Assembly (NCBI RefSeq): GCF_010548305.1
Contig: NZ_JAAGLV010000009.1
Location: 248,001-312,000 of the forward strand
Source: Streptomyces sp. SID13031
GTDB taxonomy: Bacteria > Actinomycetota > Actinomycetes > Propionibacteriales > Kribbellaceae
Direction: 5' to 3'
DNA: 64,000 bases
Part shown: one piece after another, positions 1 through 9,475 of the stretch
Numbering within the stretch: the stretch's first letter is position 1
Layout: every line of letters starts with the position of its first letter
The notes under the pieces: model-generated
The model's input: only the letters and a program-made list of their open reading frames with translations
What the model was told of the DNA's origin: nothing
Databases searched by the model: none
Made by a program: the position numbers and the translations under genes

Positions 1-1
1 G

Positions 2-1021
2 TACTGGCAGGACCTGCCGAAGGTCAAGGAGCTGCGCTACACCTCGTACAACGACAACAACGCGCAGACCACCGCGCTGGCCAACGGCGCCTCGGAGTGG
101 AGCTTCGTCTTCGTCCCGAACGTGAAGGCCGTGTACCAGTCGAAGGACGAGAAGAACCACAAGCTCTGGTTCCCGGCGAACCTCGGCATCCACGGGCTGT
201 GGATCAACACCACCCGCAAGCCGTTCGACGACCCGGCGCTGCGCCGGGCGATGGACAAGGTGATCAGCCGCGACGACATCTTCACGCAGGGTGAGGCCGG
301 CTACTTCTACCCGAAGGTCGAGTCCATCACGGGCATCCCGACCCCCGCAGGTGAGTCGTTCATCGCCCCGGAGTACAAGGACAAGAAGCACTCGGTCGAC
401 GTCGAAGGCGCCAAGTCCGACCTGGCCGCGGCCGGCTACAAGCTCGAGAACAACGTGCTGAAGGACAAGACCGGCAAGCCGGTCACGATCACGCTGACCG
501 ACCCGGCCGGCTGGTCCGACTACATCACCGACCTCGAGATCATCAAGGACAACCTGTCCACGATCGGGATCAAGGCGACCGTCGACAAGGCGAACCAGGA
601 CGCCTGGTTCAAGAAGATCGACGAGGGCGACTTCGACGCCGCGATGCACTGGACCAACGGCGGCGCGACGCCGTTCGACATCTACCAGAACATCATGGAC
701 GGCAAGATCCTCAAGCCGATCGGCAAGGGCGGCGTGAGCGGTAACTACGGCCGCTTCAACTCACCCGAGGCGACCAAGGCGCTGGACGAGTACGCGAACG
801 CCGCGGACGACACAGCCCGGACCACCGCGCTGAACACGCTGCAGAAGATCATGGTCGAGCAGATGCCGATCATCCCGACCTCGGCGTCCAACGTCGGCGG
901 TCTGTACAGCACCAAGAACTGGACCGGCTGGCCGGACGAGTCGAACCAGTACGCGCCGGCTCAGCCGACGCAGCAGAACGCGCTCCAGATCGTTCTCAGC
1001 CTGAAGCCCGCAGGAGCCTAA
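2..1021 (+). CDS. ABC transporter substrate-binding protein, family 5 (5' truncated)
   Basis: The reading frame is open from base 2 to a TAA at 1019-1021; the N-terminus lies before the window. The visible 339 residues match the C-terminal lobe of extracellular family 5 (dipeptide/oligosaccharide) binding proteins: the region around FDDPALRRAMDKVISRDDI, where these proteins list the next predicted step of the fold, then the late ENQYAPAQ-like tail. It would capture a solute outside the cell and deliver it to the permeases encoded just downstream. Four transporter genes and a beta-glucosidase follow in the same direction, so a cello-oligosaccharide or beta-glucoside is a more likely ligand than a peptide; that is inference from context. 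Confidence 0.88.
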   Translation, partial: YWQDLPKVKELRYTSYNDNNAQTTALANGASEWSFVFVPNVKAVYQSKDEKNHKLWFPANLGIHGLWINTTRKPFDDPALRRAMDKVISRDDIFTQGEAGYFYPKVESITGIPTPAGESFIAPEYKDKKHSVDVEGAKSDLAAAGYKLENNVLKDKTGKPVTITLTDPAGWSDYITDLEIIKDNLSTIGIKATVDKANQDAWFKKIDEGDFDAAMHWTNGGATPFDIYQNIMDGKILKPIGKGGVSGNYGRFNSPEATKALDEYANAADDTARTTALNTLQKIMVEQMPIIPTSASNVGGLYSTKNWTGWPDESNQYAPAQPTQQNALQIVLSLKPAGA

Positions 1022-1028
1022 GGACACG

Positions 1029-1068
1029 CCGCGGCCGGGATCCCACCACCTGGGGACCCCGGCCGCGG
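1029..1068 (+). terminator. Hairpin after the binding-protein gene
   Basis: CCGCGGCCGGG (1029-1039) is perfectly complementary to CCCGGCCGCGG (1058-1068), an 11-bp GC stem with an 18-nt loop. No T-run follows. Its position between the binding-protein gene and the first ATPase gene is typical of hairpins that stabilise the upstream mRNA or partly stop transcription, so that the binding protein is made in excess of the transporter. The role is inferred. Confidence 0.55.
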
Positions 1069-1098
1069 TGCCGCGATCTAGCTAGGAGCGAAAACGTC

Positions 1099-2166
1099 AT
1101 GACGGCGACCGAGACAGAACCGGTGACCACGGGCGACGTGGTCCTCGAGGCCGAAGGCCTCACCAAACACTTCCCCGTCCGCCGGGGGCTGCGCGACCTG
1201 TTCACCAAGGAGCGCAAGGCGGTCCACGCGGTGGACGACATCCGGCTGACGCTTCGCCGGGGCCGGGTCACCGCGCTCGTCGGCGAATCCGGCTCGGGCA
1301 AGTCCACCGTGGCCCGGCTGATGGCACAGCTGTACTCCCGCACCGACGGCGACATCCGGCTGCACGGCGAGTCGATCACCGTCCGCGGCGGCCGCGGTTT
1401 CCGCGCGTACTGCCGCCAGGTGCAGATGATCTTCCAGGACCCGTTCGCCTCGCTGAACCCGGTCCACACCGTGCGGTACCACCTGACCCGGGCGCTGAAG
1501 ATCCACGGCCGCGCGGGCAAGGGCGCCGACGAGCTCGAGAAGAACCTGAGCGACCTGCTGCTGCGCGTGCAGCTGACCCCGCCCGAGCGCTACCTGGACA
1601 AGTTCCCGCACGAACTGTCCGGCGGCCAGCGGCAGCGGGTGTCGATCGCCCGCGCGCTCGGCGCGAACCCGGAGGTCCTGCTCGCCGACGAGCCGGTCTC
1701 GATGCTCGACGTCTCGATCCGGCTCGGAGTTCTGAACTTGCTTCGAGACCTGAAAGAACGCTTGAACTTAGCCATCCTCTACATCACCCACGACATCGCC
1801 TCGGCCCGGTACTTCGCCGACGAGACCCTGGTGATGTACGCCGGCCGGATGGTCGAGGGCGGCGATTCGGAAACCCTCACCCAGAACCCGGCGCACCCCT
1901 ACACCCGGCTGCTGATCGAGAGCGCGCCGGACCCGGACCGTCTCGACCGGGTCGGCGACGCGAAGGACGCGCCCGAGGACAACGCCGGGGGTGAGCCGCC
2001 GAGCCTGATCGCCCCCCCGACCGGTTGCCGGTTCCACCCGCGCTGCATCCACGCGATGCCGAAGTGCTCGACCGAACTGCCGCCCCGTTTCGAACTGCCG
2101 GTCGTCTCCGGCGAGGGCGAACACTGGGCCGCTTGCTGGCTCTACGAGGAAGGAGCCGCGAAGTGA
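1099..2166 (+). CDS. ABC transporter ATP-binding protein (OppF/DppF type)
   Basis: A 355-residue nucleotide-binding subunit of a dipeptide/oligosaccharide importer. Walker A GESGSGKST is at about 62-70, the signature LSGGQRQR near 174, Walker B VLLADEP near 193, followed by the switch histidine in ITHD. The C-terminal extension carries the Cys-containing CRFHPRCIHAMPKC segment (about 310-323) typical of the oligopeptide/dipeptide ATPase C-terminal domain. The start ATG follows TAGGAGCG. The stop overlaps the GTG of the next gene by four bases, so translation is probably coupled. With the second ATPase at 4187 it forms the usual heterodimer. Confidence 0.93.
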   Translation: MTATETEPVTTGDVVLEAEGLTKHFPVRRGLRDLFTKERKAVHAVDDIRLTLRRGRVTALVGESGSGKSTVARLMAQLYSRTDGDIRLHGESITVRGGRGFRAYCRQVQMIFQDPFASLNPVHTVRYHLTRALKIHGRAGKGADELEKNLSDLLLRVQLTPPERYLDKFPHELSGGQRQRVSIARALGANPEVLLADEPVSMLDVSIRLGVLNLLRDLKERLNLAILYITHDIASARYFADETLVMYAGRMVEGGDSETLTQNPAHPYTRLLIESAPDPDRLDRVGDAKDAPEDNAGGEPPSLIAPPTGCRFHPRCIHAMPKCSTELPPRFELPVVSGEGEHWAACWLYEEGAAK

Positions 2167-3143
2167 AGTTCCTGCTGCAGCGGATCGCGTTCTACCTGTT
2201 CACCGCCTGGGCCGCGATCACGATCAACTTCTTCATCCCGCGACTCATCCCGGGCGACCCGGTCACCTCGCTGATCAACAAGTTCCAGGGCCAGATGAGC
2301 ACCGAGGCGATCAACTCGCTCTACGTGCTGTTCGGCCTGGACAAGAACGCGAGCATGTGGAGCCAGTACGTCTCCTACTGGGGCCAGATCTTCCACGGCG
2401 ACCTCGGGTTGTCGTTCACCTTCTTCCCCACCCCGGTCTCGGAGATCCTCCGGCAGAGTCTGCCGTGGACGATCGCGCTGGTCGGCATCACCACCTTCGC
2501 CAGCTTCATGATCGGTACGTCGCTCGGCGTACTGGCCGGCTGGCGGCGCGGCTCCTGGCTCGACGCGTTGTTGCCCGTGACAACGTTCCTGTCGTCGATC
2601 CCGTACTTCTGGCTCGGCCTGCTGGCGATCACCCTGCTCGCCGGTACGGACAGCTTCTTCCCCTCGTCGGGTGGTTACGAACCCGGCCTGGTGCCGTCCT
2701 GGGACGGTGAGTTCATCGGCAGCGCGGTCCAGCACAGCCTGCTGCCGGCCATCACGATCTTGATCTCGTCGGTGAGCGGCTGGATCCTCAGCATGCGCAA
2801 CATGATGGTCACCGTCGCGTCGGAGGACTACATCACCGTCGCGCACGCCAAGGGCCTGAGCGAGCGCCGGGTGATGGTCAGCTATGCCGCCCGCAACGCG
2901 CTGCTGCCGAACGTGTCCGGGTTCGCCCTGTCGCTCGGCTTCATCGTCGGCGGCACCCTGCTGGTGGAGATCGTCTTCTCCTACCCCGGCATCGGCTACA
3001 ACCTGTTCCAGGCGGTCGGGTCGAAGGACTATCCGTTGATGCAGGGCGTGTTCCTGGTCATCACGATGTCGGTCCTGGTCGCCAACCTGATCGCGGACGT
3101 CGCGTACCTGCTGCTCGATCCCCGTACCCGCAAGGAGGGCTGA
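2163..3143 (+). CDS. ABC transporter permease (DppB type)
   Basis: A 326-residue membrane subunit. The GTG at 2163 is preferred over upstream in-frame ATG codons because it overlaps the previous stop as GTGA, lies just after AGGAAGGAG, and starts directly with the conserved FLLQRIAFYLF first membrane helix. The cytoplasmic loop with the DppB-type EAA-like segment (EDYITVAHAKGLSERRVM) binds the ATPases. Six hydrophobic helices can be counted. Product is a plasma-membrane channel half; partner is the permease at 3147. Confidence 0.92.
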   Translation: MKFLLQRIAFYLFTAWAAITINFFIPRLIPGDPVTSLINKFQGQMSTEAINSLYVLFGLDKNASMWSQYVSYWGQIFHGDLGLSFTFFPTPVSEILRQSLPWTIALVGITTFASFMIGTSLGVLAGWRRGSWLDALLPVTTFLSSIPYFWLGLLAITLLAGTDSFFPSSGGYEPGLVPSWDGEFIGSAVQHSLLPAITILISSVSGWILSMRNMMVTVASEDYITVAHAKGLSERRVMVSYAARNALLPNVSGFALSLGFIVGGTLLVEIVFSYPGIGYNLFQAVGSKDYPLMQGVFLVITMSVLVANLIADVAYLLLDPRTRKEG

Positions 3144-3146
3144 CCG

Positions 3147-5191
<2,045 letters not shown>

Positions 5192-5210
5192 TCTCCCACC
5201 ACTACCTTCC

Positions 5211-5259
5211 GAAGGGAGCAAAGTACGGCGCTCGCCCACCGGCGGGCGCCGTACCAATG
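5211..5259 (+). promoter_or_regulatory. Hairpin between Shine-Dalgarno and start codon of the beta-glucosidase
   Basis: The only good Shine-Dalgarno, GAAGGGAG (5211-5218), lies 38 bases before the ATG at 5257. Between them GTACGGCGC (5223-5231) pairs perfectly with GCGCCGTAC (5246-5254), with an inner CGCC/GGCG stem (5233-5236/5241-5244). Folding would bring the Shine-Dalgarno next to the start codon. It could instead be a weak terminator after the transporter genes, but there is no T-run. Confidence 0.5.
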
Positions 5260-6690
5260 CCTATGAACACCACCGCTGTCCCCACCTCCGCAGTGTTCAC
5301 CGCGCCGGCGACCGAGCAGGCGCTGATCGACAGCCTGCCGCCGGGCTTCCGCTGGGGCGTCGCGACCTCGGCCTACCAGATCGAGGGCGCCATCGACGCC
5401 GACGGCCGGACGCCGTCGATCTGGGACACCTTCTGCAAGGTGCCCGGTGCGATCGACAACGCCGACACCGGCGACATCGCCTGCGAGCACTACACCCGGA
5501 TGCCTGCTGATGTCGCGCTGATCAAGGAACTCGGGCTGGACACGTACCGGTTCTCGGTCTCCTGGCCGAGGGTGCAGCCGGGCGGCAAGGGTGGGATCAA
5601 TCCGGCCGGGATCGCGTTCTACGACCGGCTCGTCGACGAACTGCTTGCCCAGGGCATCGACCCGTGGGTGACCTTGTACCACTGGGATCTGCCGCAAGAG
5701 CTCGAGGACGCGGGCGGCTGGCCGGTGCGCGATACGGCGTACCGGTTCGCGGACTACTCGATGCTGGTGTTCGACGCGCTGAGCGACCGGGTGGACACCT
5801 GGACGACGCTGAACGAACCGTGGTGCTCGGCGATGCTCGGCTACGCCTATGGCGCCCACGCGCCGGGCCGCAAGGAGTACCCGAAGGCTGTCGCGGCGGT
5901 GCACCACCTGCTGCTCGGCCATGGTCTCGCCACCGAGCGGATGCGCGAGGCGGCACCCCGCAAGCTCGACATCGGCATCACGCTGAACGCGGCAACGGCA
6001 TACCCGGCGAGCGACGCCGAGCCCGACCTCGAGGCCGCACGCCGGGCGGACGGCATGGGCGCACGGCTCTACCTCGACCCGCTGATCCACGGCCGCTACC
6101 CGGCCGACGTGATCGCCGATCTCGCTGCCGAGGGCATCGAGATCCCCGTCCAGGAAGGCGATCTGGCGACCATCTCGGCGCCGTTCGATGTCCTGGGCAT
6201 CAACTACTACTTCAGCCAGAAGTTCACCGGCTTCGACGAGGACGGCAAGACGGTCGGCGACGACGGCCTGCCGATCACCCGCACCCTGCCGCTGAACAGG
6301 CCGCGCACGGCGATGGACTGGGAGATCGTCCCCGAGGGCTTCACCGACCTCCTCGTCCGGATCAGCAAGGACTACCCCGGCGTCCCGATGGTGATCACCG
6401 AGAACGGCTCCGCCTTCGACGACACCGCCGACGAGAACGGCTACGTCGCCGACGAGGGCCGCACTGCCTATTTCGCCTCCCACCTGGCCGCCGTAGCCGA
6501 GTCCATCCAGCAGGGCGCCGACATCCGCGGCTACCTCGCCTGGTCCCTGCTGGACAACTTCGAATGGGCCTACGGCTACGAGAAGCGCTTCGGCATCGTC
6601 CGAGTCGACTACGAAACCCAAACCCGCACCCCGAAGCAGAGCGCCCTCTACCTCCGGGAGCTGGCCACCAGACACCGCATCACCCGCTGA
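5257..6690 (+). CDS. Beta-glucosidase, glycoside hydrolase family 1
   Basis: A 477-residue GH1 enzyme that hydrolyses terminal beta-glucosyl (or related beta-glycosyl) residues by a retaining mechanism. The N-terminal signature FRWGVATSAYQIEGA is at about 31-45. The acid/base glutamate is E187 in TLNEPW and the nucleophile E382 in ITENGS. The substrate-site block SLLDNFEWAYGYEKRFG is near 432. No signal peptide, so it is cytoplasmic and fits intracellular cleavage of oligosaccharides brought in by the upstream transporter. ATG at 5257 or 5263 may be the start; both are in frame. Confidence 0.95.
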   Translation: MPMNTTAVPTSAVFTAPATEQALIDSLPPGFRWGVATSAYQIEGAIDADGRTPSIWDTFCKVPGAIDNADTGDIACEHYTRMPADVALIKELGLDTYRFSVSWPRVQPGGKGGINPAGIAFYDRLVDELLAQGIDPWVTLYHWDLPQELEDAGGWPVRDTAYRFADYSMLVFDALSDRVDTWTTLNEPWCSAMLGYAYGAHAPGRKEYPKAVAAVHHLLLGHGLATERMREAAPRKLDIGITLNAATAYPASDAEPDLEAARRADGMGARLYLDPLIHGRYPADVIADLAAEGIEIPVQEGDLATISAPFDVLGINYYFSQKFTGFDEDGKTVGDDGLPITRTLPLNRPRTAMDWEIVPEGFTDLLVRISKDYPGVPMVITENGSAFDDTADENGYVADEGRTAYFASHLAAVAESIQQGADIRGYLAWSLLDNFEWAYGYEKRFGIVRVDYETQTRTPKQSALYLRELATRHRITR

Positions 6691-6694
6691 TACA

Positions 6695-6726
6695 GGAGGA
6701 GTCCGCGTACCCGCGCGGACTCCTCC
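6695..6726. terminator. Bidirectional terminator hairpin
   Basis: GGAGGAGTCCGCG (6695-6707) is perfectly complementary to CGCGGACTCCTCC (6714-6726), a 13-bp stem with a 6-nt loop, placed between the convergent beta-glucosidase and hexosaminidase genes. It starts five bases after the beta-glucosidase stop and ends 15 bases before the hexosaminidase stop, so it can end transcripts from both sides. Confidence 0.8.
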
Positions 6727-6741
6727 CACAGCCAGGGGTGG

Positions 6742-8343
6742 TCAGCGCCAGGCGATTTCGGGAGCCCGGTAGAAGTTGAGGCTGAGGGCGTCCCAGCGGG
6801 AGCCTTGACCACCAAGGCGACCCTTGTAGTTGTTCCAGTCGAGGGCGGACGCCGGGGACCAGCCGAGTTCGGCGATGCCTGGCAGACGTGGGAATGCCAT
6901 GAACTCGAGCTTGTCCAGGTTGTCCAGGGTTTCGGTCCAGATCGGGGCCTCGACACCGGCGACTGCGCTGGTAGGCAGGTTCGGGATCAGGGTTGACGGG
7001 TTCCAGCTGTAGGACTTCTGCACGCTGACGTAGCCGGCCCAGGACAGCCCGTACGGCGTACTGGAGTTGTACTTCATGTCCAGGTAGGCCCGGTTGGCCG
7101 GTGACAGGACGACCTTGCTGCCTTGGGCTGCGGCCTTGCGGGCCAGATCGCGGGAACGCGTGTCGTCGGTACCCCAGTACTGCGCGATGCTGTTGGCCGG
7201 CAACGTGGTTTCGGCGATCTCCTGCCAGCCCATCACCCTCTTGTTCTGCTTGGTGACCAGCGCGGACGCCTTCGGGATGAAGGTCAGGTAGTCGGAGTGC
7301 GGCGTGGAGTGCGCCTCATCCCCGCCGAGGTGGACGAGATCACCTGGGGTCTGTTGAGCCACCTCGCGGAACACATCGTCGAGGAACGTGTAGGTGACGG
7401 GCTTTGCGACACAGAGCGAGCTGAAGCCCACGTCAGTGCCCGTGTAGAGCGGCGGAGCGACCCCGTTGCAGTTGAGCTGGGCGTAGGACGCCAACGCGGC
7501 ATTGGTGTGGCCCGGGGTGTCGATCTCGGGAATGACCTGCAGATACCGCTCACCGGCGTACCGGACGAGTTCTGCGAAGTCCGCCTTGCTGTACCAACCT
7601 CCCGGCGTACCGCCGACCTCGAGGCTTCCCCCGTACGTCGTGAGGCGCGGCCACGAGTCGACCTGGATTCGCCAGCCTTGGTCGTCCGACAGGTGCAGGT
7701 GAAGCTTGTTGAGTTTGTAGAGCGCGGCGAGATCGATGTAGCGCTTCACCTCGGTCAGGGAGAAGAAGTGGCGGGACACGTCGAGCATCGTGCCGCGGTA
7801 GGTGTATCGGGGTGAGTCGTCGATCGTCGTACCGGCAACTGTCCACGGACCGGCCTGTTGGGTAGTCGCGTCGGCCTTGCCAGGCAGTAGCTGCCTGAGG
7901 GTGGTGACTCCGCGGTACAGGCCTTCTGGGGTCGCCGCGGTCACGCTGAGCGCAGTGCTGTCGACGCGCAACTGATAGCCCTCGGCTCCGAGGGAAGCAG
8001 CGCCATTGGTGGAGAGTTTGATGGTGGCCGTGCCCGGCACGATCGCCAACGGATAGCCGGTGGAGACGCGCAACCTGGCGGCGAACTGCTCAGCGACCTT
8101 CCCGGCGGCTTGGCTCTCGTCGGGGCTGGCGGCGACGTTGATCGCGCTCGATGAGTTCAGGCTGAAGTTCTGGCCGGTCAGTACGGTCTGGCTGACCGGT
8201 TTAGGGATGAGACCGGGTGCGGGATCTGCCTGTGGCGTGGCCACGGCAGCCGTAGTAGATGCGAAGAGGGGCGTCGCGAGCAGAGCGGCCGTGACGAGGC
8301 CGGCAAGCGAGACCCGACCTGGGCGGCGGGCGAGTCGTTTCAT
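6742..8343 (-). CDS. Secreted beta-N-acetylhexosaminidase, GH20
   Basis: A 533-residue enzyme counted from the ATG at 8343, chosen because it begins a clear signal peptide (MKRLARRPGR, hydrophobic core, then ATP-QADP); an in-frame ATG 12 codons upstream adds only a basic extension. An alpha+beta GH20b domain (about 45-165, with EGLYRGVTTLRQLLP) precedes the TIM barrel. The catalytic pair is the Asp-Glu of HLGGDEAHSTP (about 341-342), which uses the substrate acetamido group. Other GH20 motifs are MLDVSRHFFS, LHLSDDQGWRI and PEIDTPGHTNAAL. It would release GlcNAc or GalNAc from chitin fragments or glycans outside the cell. Confidence 0.93.
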   Translation of the reverse strand: MKRLARRPGRVSLAGLVTAALLATPLFASTTAAVATPQADPAPGLIPKPVSQTVLTGQNFSLNSSSAINVAASPDESQAAGKVAEQFAARLRVSTGYPLAIVPGTATIKLSTNGAASLGAEGYQLRVDSTALSVTAATPEGLYRGVTTLRQLLPGKADATTQQAGPWTVAGTTIDDSPRYTYRGTMLDVSRHFFSLTEVKRYIDLAALYKLNKLHLHLSDDQGWRIQVDSWPRLTTYGGSLEVGGTPGGWYSKADFAELVRYAGERYLQVIPEIDTPGHTNAALASYAQLNCNGVAPPLYTGTDVGFSSLCVAKPVTYTFLDDVFREVAQQTPGDLVHLGGDEAHSTPHSDYLTFIPKASALVTKQNKRVMGWQEIAETTLPANSIAQYWGTDDTRSRDLARKAAAQGSKVVLSPANRAYLDMKYNSSTPYGLSWAGYVSVQKSYSWNPSTLIPNLPTSAVAGVEAPIWTETLDNLDKLEFMAFPRLPGIAELGWSPASALDWNNYKGRLGGQGSRWDALSLNFYRAPEIAWR

Positions 8344-8446
8344 AACCGAGAGTGTTCGGCCCCTCACCGACCGAGTCAAGGCCGAGCTTCCTGAGCCCTT
8401 CCTGGGGTAGCTTCCGCGCTATCGGTGTCTACGAGGGGAACTGGCT

Positions 8447-9220
8447 ATGGGTGAGTACGTGCAGCTGGGTGCGGTGAAGACCTGGTACGACGAGCAGGGT
8501 GCGGGTACGCCGCTTGTCCTGATGCACGGTGGGCTGGTGGATGCGCGGTTCTTCGCGGCGAACACGCCTGCGCTGGCCGAGCACTTCCACGTCTACACGC
8601 CCGAGCGGCGCGGGCACGGGCATACACCGGATGTCGAAGGGCCGATCAGCTACCAGTTGATGGCCGACGACACGATCGCGTTCCTGGAGACCGTGGTCGG
8701 TCAGCCGGCGGATCTGGTCGGGCACAGCGACGGCGCCTTCACCGCGATGCTCGTCGCGATGCAGCGGCCCGAGCTCGTCAACCGGCTCGTGCTGATCAGT
8801 GGCGGCTTCAACAAGTCGGGCGAGGCGGGGCCGGAGATGGAGTGGGACGTTCCGGCGATCACGCAGTTCCTCGGACCGGCGTACGGGGAGGTCTCCCCCG
8901 ACGGCGAGGAGCACTTCCCGGTGGTGGCGACGAAGATCGGCGAGATGGCAGCGAAGGAGCCTGACCTGCAGGCGTCGGAGTTGTCCGCCGTGACTGCGCG
9001 GACGCTGATCATGTTCTCCGACGACGACCTGGTGACACTGGCGCACTCGGTCGAGATGTACGACAACATCGCGAACGCCGAGTTCGCCGTCGTCCCCGGC
9101 ACCTCGCACTTCCTCACCCAGGAGAAGCCCGACCTGGTCAACAAACTCGTCATCGACTTCCTCACCAAGGACCCGGTCCCCACCATCGCCGCCATCCGCC
9201 GCGCCCCAGCTCCCGAGTAG
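8447..9220 (+). CDS. Alpha/beta-fold hydrolase
   Basis: A 257-residue single-domain hydrolase. The oxyanion-hole segment LMHGGLVD (about 24-31), nucleophile elbow GHSDG with Ser94, an acid near 192-194 (FSDDDL) and His221 in GTSHFLTQEKP form the catalytic set. It resembles ester or C-C bond hydrolases of the haloperoxidase/esterase group; the substrate cannot be told. The ATG at 8447 follows GAGGGGAACTGGCT. It stands alone between the two leftward gene blocks. Confidence 0.85.
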   Translation: MGEYVQLGAVKTWYDEQGAGTPLVLMHGGLVDARFFAANTPALAEHFHVYTPERRGHGHTPDVEGPISYQLMADDTIAFLETVVGQPADLVGHSDGAFTAMLVAMQRPELVNRLVLISGGFNKSGEAGPEMEWDVPAITQFLGPAYGEVSPDGEEHFPVVATKIGEMAAKEPDLQASELSAVTARTLIMFSDDDLVTLAHSVEMYDNIANAEFAVVPGTSHFLTQEKPDLVNKLVIDFLTKDPVPTIAAIRRAPAPE

Positions 9221-9223
9221 CCC

Positions 9224-9325
9224 CGGACCGCCACCACACACCAAGGTCGCCCGCTCGGGTGACCTCCCGCCTGACGACGGCCAATCGACCGGCCTGTGGC
9301 GAGGTTGGCGTGTGCTGGCGGTCCG
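9224..9325. repeat. 102-bp element bounded by 21-bp inverted repeats
   Basis: Left arm 9224-9244 (begins CGGACCGCCACC, ends CACCAA) and right arm 9305-9325 (begins TTGGCGTGTG, ends GGCGGTCCG) are inverted copies matching at 19 of 21 positions. Inside is a smaller hairpin AGGTC-G-CCCG / CGGG-T-GACCT (9244-9265). It fills the gap between convergent genes. A solitary copy of the left arm with 20 of 21 identical bases lies at 31691-31711. It may be a REP/MITE-like unit or an elaborate terminator. Confidence 0.6.
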
Positions 9326-9374
9326 CTGTCCGCGGTCACTTCGCGGAGCGGCCGCGGGGAACCCTCAAAGCGCC

Positions 9375-9461
9375 ACCTTGTGCACCAGTTGAGTATCCGG
9401 CTGCCCCAGGAATGCTCAGGTGATGCACAAGGTCGCCGGCCCCGGGGCGCTGACCGCCCCG
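9375..9461 (-). terminator. Inverted repeats downstream of the GH27 gene
   Basis: Two further structures lie between the 102-bp element and the GH27 stop. ACCTTGTGCA (9375-9384) and TGCACAAGGT (9424-9433) form a perfect 10-bp inverted repeat 39 bases apart. CGGGGCG (9443-9449) and CGCCCCG (9455-9461) form a 7-bp hairpin, 15 bases beyond the GH27 stop. The latter is the likely transcript end for the leftward galactosidase operon. Confidence 0.5.
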
Positions 9462-9475
9462 AGGTTTACGACGTC

